Assembly: GCA_964036275.1 (NCBI GenBank)
Contig: OZ038434.1
Span: 5,230,560-5,294,559, forward strand
Direction: 5' to 3'
From: Litoditis marina
Lineage: Eukaryota > Nematoda > Chromadorea > Rhabditida > Rhabditidae
Length of the DNA stretch: 64,000 nt
Every line of letters starts with the position of its first letter. The stretch's first letter is position 1. Positions 1 through 17,842 of the stretch are shown in pieces. The position numbers and the translations under genes are program-made. A model generated the notes under the pieces. It saw nothing but the letters and a program-made list of their open reading frames with translations. It searched no databases and had not been told where the DNA came from.

Positions 1-710
1 ACTTCCGTTACGTAACTCTTATCGGGAAAGGTTAACAAATTTCGCATTCTACTGTAGGATGTTCAGTATAGCTTAGGTAGACTATACTATAGCCCAACTC
101 AAACTAATGAAAGTGAGTGAATGAAATCAAAACATACTTATTTGGTTGGTTTTTATTACTAAACCCATCACGAGGTGCTTTGAACTTAACCTATTCCTAT
201 ATAAATTTTTACTAACTAGGAAATTGAACTTGTTTTACAAGACATGTTTTACAAGGCTTATAATATAAAAATTAGCTACTTGTGAGAAGCTATTTAGTCA
301 AGTAAATTTATTACTCACTTTTTCGAATCTAAGCGAAAACATTGTCGGTCTCTCAGGTGGAATTTTGCCGTAGTTCTCATGAACGTAAAGATTAGTAAAT
401 CAATCAAGGAAAAGTCATGGGGTCATATTCCTGTCTCTATAATATAAAAAAAGTATTGATATTATCCTGATCTATAATTAAAACTCTAGAAAAATAAAAA
501 TAAAACAAATATCTAAAATTCTCTTTCTCTCTTCGATTCTTAATATCTCTGATTTTTGAATAGGTTGGTAATATTAGACATCGGCCGATATGTCGTGTCA
601 TATATATTGACAGACGGGTAATAATAGTTGTCGGAACAATAAAGAAGGCTGTCCGGAAGAGTATTCAACTGTCGAGGACAGCAGATATATACGGGGTGAC
701 CAAATATTCG

Positions 711-763
711 TTGTAGTTTGATTCGCCATAATTCACGAATTTCAACCAAGGATCAAACTACAA
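711..763. repeat. Short inverted-repeat element, TTGTAGTTTGAT family, copy 1
   Basis: TTGTAGTTTGAT at the left pairs with ATCAAACTACAA at the right. The following flank, with a GGATAGGGC core and CATACACC, recurs beside the copy at 62,817-62,886. The real element is therefore longer than the hairpin. It is probably a miniature non-autonomous transposon (MITE); no coding sequence is seen. Confidence 0.6.
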
Positions 764-1219
764 ATACATCAGGATAGGGCAGCATACACCGTATATGCTC
801 GATATGAGAAGAGTCCTTTTCACTCCTACTGAGACTTATATAGTAGGCATATACAACGTTCCATCCGTTTCAATTGGGAAAGTTCATTCGAAAAGGATAG
901 TATTTTTCGTTTTCTACTCTGGAATGCGAATCGTAGTCACCTAATCGATGAAAAATCATGAAGTTCTTCGAAAATGTTAGCATGATGAGAAATAAGGGGA
1001 ATTTTGTAGTAGTATGGTGTAACTATGAAAACGAATTAACATATCTAGAGTAACGGTGTCGAAATTTCAGGAGATTTTTCGAATGATCAAGTCTTCGGAA
1101 TGCCTGTAGTGAAACAAAGATATCTACCGACATCGATGTTTTTAGTTACGACTGTCACGTGGAAGATGAAACTACAAACACGGCACTACAAATAACACGT
1201 ATCATTTAGACGGCCTTCG

Positions 1220-1289
1220 TTGTAGTTTGATCTCGACGTACGCCATTTTTCAAATATTTTGATCAAAAACGAAGGGGATCAAACTACAA
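1220..1289. repeat. Short inverted-repeat element, TTGTAGTTTGATC family, copy 2
   Basis: The arms TTGTAGTTTGATC and GATCAAACTACAA face each other across about 45 nt. The family also occurs at 711-763 and 62,817-62,886, with a fragment near 1722. It is likely a MITE. Confidence 0.65.
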
Positions 1290-2936
1290 ACACAGCGGAA
1301 AGGGCTGCTTTCCGAAAAGCGAATCTATAGTCAATCACACAGTCACGTGAAACATGTTAAACACAGCAGAACTCAGAAACGTACAATGACAAAGTGTACG
1401 ATGCCTCATTAGAATGCTAACTTTACGTGACTATTCAATGTACTTCTACTATACTTTCGTACTGAAATTGTGTGATTCGTAAAGTGCTCCGAAGCAGTTA
1501 GGCGTAAATTCGAGCACAACTAGCCATCACGTCTGTCATAGGGAACACGAACGCAAAAAACGATAAGGAAGATTAATTGGCTGGCATACTTTCCCGGTCA
1601 AGACCAAAAACATATACTTCTTTTCAATGGATTGGAAACGTGTTGCGGAAATTGAACAAAAAGTATGCAAAATGGATATTTGTTCTATAATTTATACTTT
1701 TATTTCTTACACCTCACTGCGTTTGTAGTTTGACCTCGTTGTTTTCCAGTCGAAGTTCTTCAGCTATGACGCACATTGAGATCAAAGTACAGCTAATATT
1801 CAGTCAATCGCTATACACTTGAATTCGTAAACCATCGTGAACAGTTTGACGCTGTACACGTAAACAGTTACAACTTAGAATTCCTACACCGCAAAACAAC
1901 TTAAAACTCATATGTATGCACAAATTTTCGTTTACTATAAGCTGAAAGAAGTTTTATAACTGCTGTTATAGTGAAATGCCATAAAACATGAGCTATACGC
2001 AACAACATGATAAACGCTCTATTCCCTCGAGTAGGAAAGAAAGAAAAGTAACGTGAGCCAGCTTCAAATTTCCAAACTACCCCAATAAAATTATCTGACA
2101 ATATTGAGGGTTTTATTCATTTCAAAAAAAAAATTCTGGCAACCAGTCTGTAGCTATCAGGTAAATGTCTCAAAATTAGGCTTATTGAATTTGTTTGTGA
2201 AGTATAGTTTTCATAACTGCGTTTTCAAGCAATCTACCTTAATTTTCATGAACATTTTAGACAATAATTAAGAAAGCTCTAAATAAATATAGTTATCCGA
2301 ATAATAAGAGATTATGTCAAAAAGATTCTTCATTAACAGCCTAGAACAACAACAAATCAAATAACGGAACAGTTATCAACAATCAACAACATCACAGCAA
2401 CAATTTCGTACGTTCCTAGATATAAAAAAACTAAAATGTATCAAACTTCCACCAGAATAGCAGTAATACACACTAAAAACAAGCACCCGTATTGTTTGTC
2501 TAGAGCGCTCTATGTGTCTAATTCTTAACTTGACTTCTAATCTAAAACTAGGACAAAGTTAAGCACAAAATCTGAATAGTCCTAACCTAACCTAATTGAA
2601 CAAAGCCTTTCAGAATCAGTATATTTTCTCATTGCTAATTTTTTGAGGAGGATTGATCAAAGTACGCAACAAGGTGACCAACTATATAGTTGCAACATTG
2701 AACCATCTACAAAAACTGTGGAAAGTCAGTCAGAGACGGAGATATATGTCCGAATACCATTGATTACAATTGGAACCAAGCCAGAATGGGTCACTAAGAT
2801 CTAGTACATGTAATTGAAACACAGAGGCCTCAAAACAAGTCAAAACTTTTAGAATTTGACCGGATAAAAATAATAACTTGAATATTGTATGTTCTACTCT
2901 GTGTTCGAGGCAAAATGATAACTAAACCACATCTCA

Positions 2937-3122
2937 TTACGAATTCTCCATTCTGTTTTGGACAATTTCCAGAATTTCTCGATTGAATTGTCGGATTCTC
3001 TCGTGCTTTTCTCGACTCGACGCATTCTTTTCCTTCACGGGACGAACGTTTCGGACGGGAATATTACTGGAAAGCACGGGTTGACCATCTTAATTTGGCA
3101 GTGACAAAAGAGAGATTGAGAG

Positions 3123-3193
<71 letters not shown>

Positions 3194-6100
3194 AGAGAAA
3201 GAGAAACCATAGAGAGAGAGGGAGAAGGAGAAAGAAAACATTGTAAAGACGAACCTGCATAAGGCGGCTTCCCAGTCTCCGCCGTTTGCGTGAACGTCTT
3301 GAAGAATTTTCATCACTGCAACCAGCGTCAGAAACTTCGTGCCAGATTCCCACCTGAAAACTCTGTCTAATAGAAAATTAGCAAGCAACATAAGTTTGAC
3401 ATCCCGTAAAGATCCCGTAAAGCAAATAGAACAAACCTGCAGGCAGCCGTGTGCTAGGAACTGAAAACTGAGATAACGATAGTGTACCAGCAAAATACTT
3501 CAAGAAACTAGTCTTCAAAAATAAAAGCACACTGTTCGCTGGATAGGTACGCTCTTATTTTACGAACTGTCATCTTATATCACGAGTGACACCTAATCCT
3601 ACTTTACTATCGCAGTTTAAAGAAGGATCTTTCGTTAAAGGCAAGTTTTCTGCTGAGGCAGTCGAGATGAAACTAACTTCACGTAGGAATCAAGCGGTAG
3701 CCGCAGCGTGCGAACACCGTCCGCTTCAGCGGCAACGCGTGATGCGTGGCGGTCGATCGCCTTCTCGGGAACACGGTCCACGATTCCACCCAGAACGTAG
3801 ACCTGCACACAGAGAAAAAAACGCATTCATGTATTTGACACATTGTATCACATGGTGTTCTCTCAACTTCCTGCTTCATGTACGATTTGAACGGGGAAGG
3901 GCCCTCTTCCAAACTTCGGCCGAGGTTCGGCCATCGCAAGTCCACATATTGTACAACAGCAGACTAATCACCGCAAAACTACAAGTCTTTCAACTTATTT
4001 ACTCTGCCCTAAACTTCAATCAGACGTACAAGTCATCTAGTTATTGATAGATTTATATATCTAATACTATGAACAAGGAATATCTACATGTAGCGTTTAT
4101 GCTTCCCTGAGCGACCCCTGTATTACTGACATCAAGATCAAGCTACACCAACGCAGGAGAAATTAACAGAATAAGAAATAGCACAGTTTCAACAATCTTT
4201 ACTCGTTCTTACTCAAAACTGAATAGACAAAAACCGATGAATTGAAATCAATCGTACCTCATCATCATTAACTTCAGTCAGTTCATCATCAGCGTGCGGA
4301 CTCAGGTAGACAATTTTCTCTTTTGGCGCCAGCTGAGTGTAGTTCTCACGTGAAGTGACTGGTCCACACGTGTATTTCGACGATACAGTGCTCAAATGCC
4401 TGAAAAAGGAACATCATCCAGTTGTCCGAAAACTATGTTCAACTGTTTGAAGAGATGGGAAACAGACCAAATTCTCATAGAAAACTCTGGGAACAGCCTG
4501 GATGATATACTATAAGATTTCGAGAGCAGTTGAAACAGCTTACATTTTTGTAAGCGTTCAAATGCACTAAAATTATTATATTTCTCGAAGAATCTTTTCT
4601 TAAACTATCACAATGGAATCTGTTACTGAGAAAAAGTTGAAAAACTAAAACACACTTCTGTTGCAGTTTTGCTACTCTTTCCTGCCGATCGTCGAAATTG
4701 ACAAAGTACAGCGGCCACGGATCTCTGAAAATTTAAACAACTGAATGGAAACGTAGAAACTCAAAAATGTAATATCACTAACGTATAATGGGTTCAGTTT
4801 AAATCCAGTTATACCCTGTTACTCTGTCTGCAAAGTAACTTATTCAAATCAACAGCATTCATTCTAGAACAGTAATCCAGCTAGTACCCCTAACTCAGAA
4901 CAATGATTCATGCTTGATCATAGTTCCCACCATCAGAACCAATTTCAGTAGAACCTCCTCCGGCGCGACTATAAAAGCATACATCAGTTTATGGTCGAAA
5001 TATCTCAGAAACTCAATTTTTATATGCACAAGGTCAATACTTTAGGCTTTATTTGGAAAAAGCCTTTTTTGAACCGATGAGACCTCTTAAACCATCATCT
5101 GGAGACCTGATTTTGAGATGAATCATTTCCAAAAAGGTCGGCTGAGAGTATTCGTCACCTGCGGTCCCTGTTGGCGGCGCCCATGTACTGTAGTTGAACG
5201 GCCGTGAGATCGGCCCCTCTCGGAGATAAAAGGGGGAGGAAGCGACAGTCGACTGCCAGGGAAGGACCACCCAGACGGTGCGCGGACGCCAAACGGCAAC
5301 CGGCTGCACGACGCTCAGCAGCGGCTGAGAATATCATACAATCAATTAATCATAATGAAGACACAATTATATTTTGCCACAAACCAAAACAATAAACTGT
5401 GAGACTGTGAAACACTAGGTGATACTATTGGAGAAAATAGGCCCATAGAAGTAATTTGATGCACCAGAAAACAGATTTTTAGTTTCTGGAGACCCTAATG
5501 CTTGTAACAAGCCATTTTGAATTCGTCAACCACTTATTTCATTAGAGGTTGTATATATCAAATGAGTGTGTACCCACCTATGGATGCCATATTCCAATTA
5601 AACAGCCAGTTCTCGCGGTTATGGTCCCACGTATCCCCATCCAACACTGCCTTCTGACGCCTTTCTTCTTTTTTAGCCACGTCATTTTGCTGAATAAGAC
5701 AGTATTTGCAATTGAATCAGGCAAATAGAAGATCATTTCACGAGTGGTTATAAATAGTGGATTATAAATTACGAGTAGATGCAACTGTGTTCCTACATCT
5801 CAAAAATTAAGATATACTGTATGCTTCCACAAACATGACAATTTGCGAATAAGATTATTCATAGAACCGTTTTATTCATTTATTTATGGTGAATTCTGTT
5901 CTGAAACTTCGGCCCTCAACTCTCGAATGGAACTCAACTGAGTATACTTATCAACAACTGGCTGCAAACCAGATCAACATTCGTATCTTCCTCCCACCAA
6001 ATTATTATTAATCCAGTGAAAACAGCAAAACCATACCTTCAACAACTCTCTTTTCCGGAGAAATATGATCTGATCCATGCGTTGTTTTCTGCTCTCGCAC

Positions 6101-6716
6101 TCGAATAGAGATCGCCAGTCGTCATCTGAGAGACGGCGTTGGGGGAAAAGGGGCAGCAGGCGAGAGAACAGCTGCAAATAGGGAACGTCCGCTCAGAAAT
6201 ATATCAACTGGCTATAAACTTCACATCAAAGTTTCAGACCCGTTATTCTGAAACTCCCCCCCGCCGAGGTTAGAACAGTGTTTGCCATATAGCCTGAAAC
6301 GTCCAACTTCGCTAGACAGCTAGCTGGCTGCTAGCCGGGCGGTTAAATGCAAACCCCGGTGGCAGTTATAACCATAAAAAAGGACTTCTTGGTGGTAGCA
6401 TCATGAAAAAGGTTTCACCCTGGGTTAATGAGTCATGTGTTCTACGTTGGACACCGGACTGGTGGCAGTATTAATAATGGAAATAGCTTCCATTGGTGGC
6501 AGCATTGACCATAAAAGGACTTACCTTGACTTCACGCGTCAAGTGGTCTATCCTATTCCTTTGTTCTTGTGCAAGTCCGTTGATAAACGTGGTAGATGGC
6601 CCGCTCACATCTGCACCGGGCAGCCATTGAATGGGCGAAATCGTCTGGTTTCGCAGATTCAATCCGCGACGAAATCGCCACGCGACGCGGCGAATCGCGT
6701 TCTCGACGCGCTCCAT
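2937..6716 (-). CDS. TRMT10C: tRNA methyltransferase 10 homologue C / mitochondrial RNase P protein 1
   Basis: In animals this protein is the SPOUT methyltransferase subunit of protein-only mitochondrial RNase P, which methylates tRNA position 9 and supports 5' cleavage. Nine exons join in phase: 6716-6525, 6171-6037, 5689-5578, 5324-5159, 4724-4656, 4399-4258, 3802-3678, 3353-3255 and 3066-2937. They give 389 residues; human TRMT10C has 403. Family landmarks visible in order are LAVDCRF, RDPWPLYFVNF, IVYLSP, YVLGGIVDR, LPLDSYVKWESG and GGDWEAAL. The Asp in GGIVDR matches the catalytic Asp of the family (D314 in human MRPP1). The N-terminus is rich in Arg and poor in acids, consistent with mitochondrial import. 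The start is preceded by an in-frame TGA and an acceptor CAG 3 nt upstream, so no earlier exon is needed. Intron 8 contains a (GA)n tract. TRMT10A/B is less likely because the C-terminal WExGTKFLTL block and the N-terminal half resemble TRMT10C. Confidence 0.9.
3121..3229. repeat. (GA)n microsatellite in TRMT10C intron 8
   Basis: A nearly pure GA run of more than 60 nt continues into imperfect GA-rich sequence. On the transcribed (minus) strand it is a long CT tract just before the last exon, so it may act as an extended polypyrimidine stretch. Apparent poly-Ser/Leu reading frames across it are low-complexity artefacts. Confidence 0.9.
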
Positions 6717-6719
6717 TCA

Positions 6720-6722
6720 CTG
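6720..6722 (-). other. Putative spliced-leader acceptor for TRMT10C
   Basis: On the minus strand GGTTCCAG lies directly before TGAATG, which puts the acceptor AG 3 nt upstream of the start codon. TGA in frame just before the ATG rules out an upstream coding exon in this frame. Confidence 0.5.
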
Positions 6723-7260
6723 GAACCATTCGATAAAACTCTTTGGTAACCAGATCTATTACTGATAGAATTGTTCACAGTATTTTGTCACATCTTCCCA
6801 ATTTCCGTTGTTTTCACCAACAGTGAGATTCAGCTCACCGCGGTCAATTCATCCACGTTAGCGAATGTTACCAGTCAGACCAAATTCAATTTAGGAATTG
6901 GTTTTCGGTGATGAGAAAATGTAATACTGTGAGCTCAATTAACAGAGTTCACAATAATTGAAAAAGAAGTTTTCAAAAATTCAATCAAAGTTTAGACGTC
7001 TCAAATGATAAGTGATTCGAACTGTTTCGAGTAATTTAGCTGCTACCAGCCGAAAGTTAATTGTGGACACTACTGACACCCTTTACGGCTGACTGCACTT
7101 TCGGCGCACACAGGTGTAGTGAGTACTTCATCGTCGAGATACTAACAGTCGAGAACATCGAATGAATCAGAAAAACAACCGACAGTTAAAGCAATCATTC
7201 ATACGCATCAACTTGAACAAATAGAAAACAACAAAACAATAACAAAAGAACCAACAATCT

Positions 7261-10200
7261 TCACGAACTTTCCACTTTGTTCGGAACCACTTCTACCTGA
7301 AATAAGCATATTAGAAACAAAAATGAAGCAGCTAAACTAGATCTCGAGGCTGAGCTCATCAATTGCTTCATCGCAACAATCGAGTAAAAATAAACTACAG
7401 GAAAACTATCTTTCCTATTTGTAGCCCCTGTTCCATTTCGTGCATACCGTCAACTACTACTTTAAAGAAGGACGATCATCTGGACCAATCCCAACGCTTC
7501 AGTCATTTAAACTGCAATACATTTTTCAATTGCAGTTTGAAGGACTGAAGCGTTGGGATTGCCCCAGGGAAAATTTTACTTTCGCCCCCCCCCCCCCCCA
7601 CCCAACAATCGCACCCCCGAGTAAAATATTCCCTTGCCCCACATAATGGTCCTTCTTCAACATGTATTTTTACAACTCTTGTTCTCATGCCACCTATTCC
7701 GATAGTCGGCTAAATTGAAACTTGAAACATAGAAAACAAATGGATGCGACTGTTTGGCTGTAGCTAACACCGACCTGTGCTCTGAATGACTTGACCGTCA
7801 GAAGCCTTCTCAAAGCGTCCTGGTGTGATTTGCTGCGACTTGGCACACTAGCGTCTATGTTCGTCTTCCCGTCGTCTCCCTCCCATTTATCGATTGGCGT
7901 CACGTGCAACACACCGCGCACTGTGCGACGCGCCTCCGCGCGCAACAGAACTTGTCGGGGGAAACCTGAAATCATCGTCGGGTTACATGCGAAGAGAATT
8001 ATTCACAAATTCAAACGTGATTAATGCACTGTGTGTGGTGACCCGGTGACTACAACCTGAAATAGTGAAAATATCATAACTCATTTTCAGTGAAAACGTG
8101 AACATTTCTCGGCCTTTCTACCTATATTTTATTAATTACATTAACTTGGCCTAGTTTCGGCGGAGGGGTGGTCTTTTGACACTAGATGGGTTCCGATCCG
8201 ATGCATAATCATTAGTCAAATATTCGGGCTTTCGATAAGGAGGAGGAGCTCGCCGATGCAATTTCTTTGTGGGGTATCAATCTCAAAAGTGGTAGTCTAG
8301 TGTCACGTGGTTATATATTTGAGTGTTACCGAGATATTCGAAGCTTAAAGAACACTTTTTTTTCGGCAAGATACTAGCCAACATAAGAGTATGGTCGCCA
8401 CTTTTCCGAGAAAGACTGCTTGATCGCGCGATGCGGGGCGAGCGGTCGTTGATCTGTTGCCAGCAGGCGAGAGAGTGTGTAGATCAGATATATGCATAAT
8501 AGCTGACCGCTCGCCAAACCCCACCCCCTACCACAATGATGGCACACTGCCCACAACGGTTTGACGAAACGTATACTGACCGCTGACCATGACCCTGGCG
8601 TCGGCCCCATTGACTCCCCACAGACTGGTCATATTCATTGCGTCGACCGGGGCTCGCAGATCGATCACCTCCTCGGCGCCGCTGGAGAAGACGATGCCGC
8701 GGCCGCGAAGGGCACGGATCACACTGCGACCGTGCGACAGAACCTGAGAGGGAAAGACTAAGAACTTTGAATGAGAGCCATCACAACTAACTATCTGGAG
8801 AAATCCAAATCAGATAGCGAACTTCTTGGTATCGAGTACGATTGAGGTTCATGTCGTCAAAGCAACTTAACAGAAACCTGTATCAAACAACGAGTAGGTG
8901 ATCATGTCAGTACCTCGTTTATGATAACCTCCACCTCGAAATGACGCTAAAACGTAAAAACAAATAAGAGGTGAGAACATGACCATATTCGTAATTCGTA
9001 CCTGTCGTCGTGCATCCTTGTCGCTGAGTGCCGGCCCGTAGCAGATCTCGAAGCCGACCCCCTCCGCGCGAATCATCTCCATCGACTTTCCCTTGCGAGC
9101 CCAGCCCAACTGAATCCATATTTACAATGTAACCCGAATCGGGACGTAAACTAACTAACGTAAGACTAGCAACTCTCAACTGGGTAAATATGTTCATTTG
9201 AGCAATAACTAAGATCATACTTGTTGGGGCAAAACACACTACTTCTTTACTCCTTACAACATAAACTGAACCAGAGCTCGCTAAAACTTAACGTCAAAAC
9301 AGTGAGATCAAAGAGCTATCAAACAGTAACAACCTAACGCAACAAAATGTCAAAACGCGCTGTACACACGGTAGATGTTGGCGACATTTCGGCAATTCTC
9401 ATTTTGATTGCTTCTCGCTTTTAAACCATTAGAAAATAGTGATAGAATTGAGGGACACATTCATTTATACTAAAATTCAAATTTAATTTTCCCACTCCAA
9501 ATAAAAGTTTCAATTCAGATTGAAAAACACCGTTTTCGAATTTCGAAGCTGGCACGTTTGGTACATATCCTCAAACATTCTCCTCCTCTCCATAAGACTA
9601 GAAAAAATCGATACCTTGGCTTGTTCGTGATCGTAGCAGACGAGGTCGACGGTGTCCGTCTTCCGTGTCAGCGTATTCAGAATGCCCTCGTCGCCCGGTC
9701 GCACCGCCACAATGTCGTACTTCTTCAGTCGCTGGTTGTGGAACACGTTGTGGATGACGGAGGCGTCGTTCAGGGTGAACGTTATCCGACTGAAATATTA
9801 GAGTTATCTAGAAGATTAGAGACCCGCTACGGGCTCCTCTCTGGAAACCTGTTCAGTACATTAGGGTATAGGTGCCGAGAGTACCGCAGAGAGGGCACAG
9901 AGGTATTAGGAAATCACTGGTGTAATGTTACCTATCTGAGAAGGTAAAAGAAGGTAGGAGAGTTGAATAACACTGTATTAGGGGCTAACCTAGAGAGCAC
10001 ATAGTGATCCTTGCTATACCTACAGACAAAGATGAGAAAACAACAAACGGTACAGTCAATCTAGTTGGCAATTGGCATGAAGTAAGACACCCAACGCAAG
10101 CATTTGATGAACTTTACCAAAAACGTCACTTTGGAAGTCAGATTTTGTTCATTTCTAAGAAAAACATTCACCTGAATTGTCTAAACTTCTTTCCATTTTG

Positions 10201-11388
10201 CTCCAATGAAGTTGTGTCGAGCAGAGACTCATCCAATAGGAAGGGTTCAGGAATCGTCTGTTCGCGGGGCTGAAAATGCAAAATACGAAAGAGGTTTAAT
10301 TGGATAAAACTAAGCTGCACAGACATGAATGGACGCTGTCGACTGACACATGAGAAAAATAAGTTTTTGCGTCAAATTTCAAGAGAAAAAACTACGAAAA
10401 AAAGATAAATAAAAACTATCACAGCCAGAACAAATCTCGAAACTCCACAAAAGTGAACAAGAATTGGAAAATAATTTTACTTGCACGAAAAAATAGGAAA
10501 AAGTAGGAGAGTAGCACTGCAGTTCACTGTACCTTTCTTTGGTCCCCCTTCTTCTTCTTCTTTTTCGCCGGGGGAGGTTGGGCTTCGGTTTCTTCCTCCA
10601 CCAACATACCATGATCTTCCTGAAACACGAAATGAATTGTTGCTAAATATCAAGATACATTTCTTCAACAATAATTCAACGAGCACTACAAACTCGCAAT
10701 GAGTAATACATCTACCAGGCGTAACATTGTCAAATCGTCATTCAACAGTTTACTGGTTTTCTCCCAAAAAATTGAAAATATATACAAATGTACTTGATGA
10801 ACCTAGCCGTGGAGTTCGTTCTTCGAGCACATAAATCTCGACAGAGTTTATAGGATCTCAATATTTACACGTTCACACTCGTGCACTTCAACTTGGAGGC
10901 TCTACACTATCTTTTCAACTAACCCTGTAATACCATGTTCACAAAATAAACTTACTACAAATTCCGAGGGCACAATGAGTCCGATGTCAATGTTGATGGC
11001 CACACTGTCGATGCCCATTCGAATGGCCCGTTTCACCATGGCCAACTGAAAGAAGGCGAGTGGTTAGTGGAGGTACATTAAATTTAAGCCTCCATCTCTC
11101 AAACACCGCCAAAGTCGTCGTTTGATAGGTGATCGTGAGCGAGCGGCACTTGTAAAAATGTAGGGACCACGAGTTCATCATTAACGGTTTTATACAAACA
11201 AGTCAGAAGAAAAATAGGTGAAAAGTTTTGAGAATCGCGGTTCAAGAAGTAGCAAGGGGTTTTCTTGCCGAATATACCATCCTCTCTCTTTCTGGGTGAC
11301 CTACCGTTTTCTGGGGATCTCCCGTGTGTCGGATATTCAAATCAGCATACTGGAACGATTGTCCTGGGGCTTCCAAAGTCTTGTCCAT
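7261..11388 (-). CDS. RPP30: Ribonuclease P/MRP protein subunit p30
   Basis: This is the conserved TIM-barrel-like protein subunit of the nuclear RNase P and RNase MRP ribonucleoproteins (tRNA 5' maturation, rRNA processing). Exons are 11388-11305, 11045-10956, 10619-10533, 10269-10172, 9789-9615, 9109-9002, 8946-8914, 8743-8581, 7965-7775 and 7296-7261, in phase throughout, for 354 residues (human 268). Landmarks are the N-terminal YADLNIR, VAINID, YDIVAVRP, DTVDLVCYD, VGFEICYGPALSD, ARRQRHFEV, GIVFSSGAEE, LRAPVDAMN, LWGVNGADARVMVS and ARRTVRGVLHV. A lysine run (KKKKKK) in exon 3 lies in a variable loop. The last 36-nt exon (VEVVPNKVESS, stop) is chosen from phase and a good acceptor. If intron 9 is retained, the frame instead stops at 7694-7696. 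The gene starts 12 nt behind a splice-acceptor-like TAG. Confidence 0.9.
7463..7660. repeat. Hairpin MITE in RPP30 intron 9
   Basis: Sequence at 7485-7519 folds back on 7527-7561 (CCAATCCCAACGCTTCAG against CTGAAGCGTTGGGATTG, then TTTAAACTGCAAT against ATTGCAGTTTGAA). Outer ends read AAGAAGGACGAT and ATGGTCCTTCTT. A C-homopolymer of about 14 nt interrupts the right half. A sister copy lies at 48,198-48,316. Confidence 0.7.
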
Positions 11389-11400
11389 CACAACAGACCA

Positions 11401-11403
11401 CTA
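11401..11403 (-). other. Putative spliced-leader acceptor for RPP30
   Basis: The minus strand reads CTACTTTAG and then 12 nt before the ATG. This fits an outron acceptor because the first coding exon encodes the expected N-terminus of the protein. Confidence 0.45.
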
Positions 11404-12242
11404 AAGTAGATGAAAAATAAGCCGATGTTAATTCAGCTGAGGTTAACATATGAACATTAGTGTGTAGTTAAGCAAACATAATCACTGACAAGCGAATTTT
11501 GTTATTAATATTGAACCTATGACAGGAAACATGTTTTATGTCGATTTCAAGAATGCAATCTGCTAACATTTACTCGATCAGAAACAAAGTTGACCGGCCT
11601 TACCGCAGGTACGCCCTCCCCTAAAGTGAAATGAGCAACTTGTCGAAAAACGTGCTATTTTGAAGAAAAAACCAAGGAAAAAGCAACTAAAACCCCTGCT
11701 AATATTGGAATATTGGGTCTTTGCGATATCCACACAACAAAAAATATTAGAATATCGGGCCTTTGCGATTTCCACACAACAAAAAATGCTACCACCCTTG
11801 ATTACAGCCAGCCGTATGTCCCTAGCACTAAATAAATAAAAACAAGTGTTTTTCGGAAATAACAGCTCAGGAAACGAAAAAGGTAATAGTTTTTGAAGCG
11901 AAACATCACAATAGATACCTACAAATAAATCACAACTTTATTGGTGTTTGGCAAGGATAAAACTGGGCAAGGAAACGTAAGTGAATGTTACAACCACGTA
12001 TAAATGTAGAATCACAAACTGACAATACTGTTATCACATTATTAGAACATGCAAGTTTAACAACTTAGAATCTATAAGCAACTTGTAAAAATGTTTCACT
12101 AATAACTATATCTATAGAGTAAGTACAAACGAGAAATGTAACTATATTCAACACTTTCTTTAAACTACATTTCAGTAATTCACTAGAATTCCAGTTGAAA
12201 CTATAGTTACGAGAAAGACCGACATCATCTTCTAGAATGTTC

Positions 12243-16515
<4,273 letters not shown>

Positions 16516-16516
16516 C

Positions 16517-16519
16517 CTG
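16517..16519 (-). other. Putative spliced-leader acceptor for FAH
   Basis: The minus strand reads CATTTTATCAG, then one G, then the FAH start codon. The NUDCD1 stop is only 343 nt upstream. Confidence 0.55.
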
Positions 16520-16858
16520 ATAAAATGAAAACTTACAAGAAACAAATATAAATATAGATCAATAAAAAGCAAAATACGAAACATACAGGTACAGGCGAAG
16601 CATAAACTTCTGGAATACAAAACACACACAGAAAAGTGATTATCATTCATTACCAGAAACAAAGAACCGCAATTACATGCAACTAAAAAGGAATGGCTCA
16701 ACAAAACCTACCGTAACTGTGTAAATATACAAACAAAACCAACAACTTATAACAAAAAAACGGACACCGGAGGTTAAGTGCACAAATGCTGTGATATATA
16801 CAATGTGAAGAGAAAACTTTCCCCGATAATTTGGCAAATCAAGGTAGTTCGTCCATTA

Positions 16859-17782
16859 TTACTTGAGAGAAACTGCAAATACGGCTGCGGGTGTCAGCAG
16901 GAATAGCACTTGGTTGGTGGGAACCGCGGCCAGAATACTGTCTGATGTGTCTGCGTCTCCTCTGCCAGCACTCTCTCTCTTCTCCTTCAACGAAATTATC
17001 TGTTGACGGGCCACTTGGTTCACGCGTTCGCTAGTCTTGCGATTGCGAAGATCTGCAAAAAAAGTTGATAACTCAAAATGGAATTGTACACCGACTGTTG
17101 AAATTTGAAATTGACACTAATGTATTAAGTACCATAAAAAATTTGTCCCATCAATTCCTCCGAGTGAGCAATGTCTACAATTGAGGAAAACAACCAAATT
17201 CCGTTTCTAGTTTTCAAGTACAAAAAATTCACGTTTCATAATTCCGGTAATTACACATCCTCTCAAATGGGCATCCGTTAAAAAGTTAAAAAGGATTAAT
17301 AAGTGATATTTTCACTTTCATAAACTTCTGGGTCGTCATCTTCAATCTAAAAAAATCCAATTTTTTTTAGAATATTACAACTACAACAATTCGGTAAAAA
17401 CTGTAAAAAGTGTACCAGGTAGAAACTGAAACATATACGTACCCGATTGTACATCATTTGGCTGCCAGTAGATGAAGGCATGGTTGTTCGTCTCACAGAT
17501 GACAGCATACGAATAGTCGGGAGAACAGCCGGACCAACGACGCAGGGTCTTAGAGGCCTGAAATCAGAGAGAGGAATGAAGGAGGGAAGGGAACAGGGAA
17601 AGAAAAAGAGAACAGTCATTTTCCAGTAACACTGTTGGAACAACCATTATCATGGGAGAGAACAACTTGTTGTCGGTCCATTAAAAAAGAAACTCGAACC
17701 TACTGGTAACATGTGAGGGAAAAGTCAACAAAAACATGAGATCCCCTTGGGATTATCATTCATAAATACAACAGACAGAAAC

Positions 17783-17842
<60 letters not shown>

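Larger units (their letters stand above)
1..2936. other. AT-rich intergenic stretch with no gene recognised
   Basis: I see no exon chain with good splice sites and family similarity on either strand here. The recognisable content is a dispersed inverted-repeat element with arms like TTGTAGTTTGATC, at 711-763 and 1220-1289, with a partial copy near 1722. The right end of the stretch is the 3' flank of the TRMT10C gene. Confidence 0.6.

Noticed and set aside
3035..3493. Long minus-strand frame rich in Ser/Leu
   Set aside because: It reads through the (GA)n tract and introns of TRMT10C. Only the part matching exon 3353-3255 is coding, in that frame.
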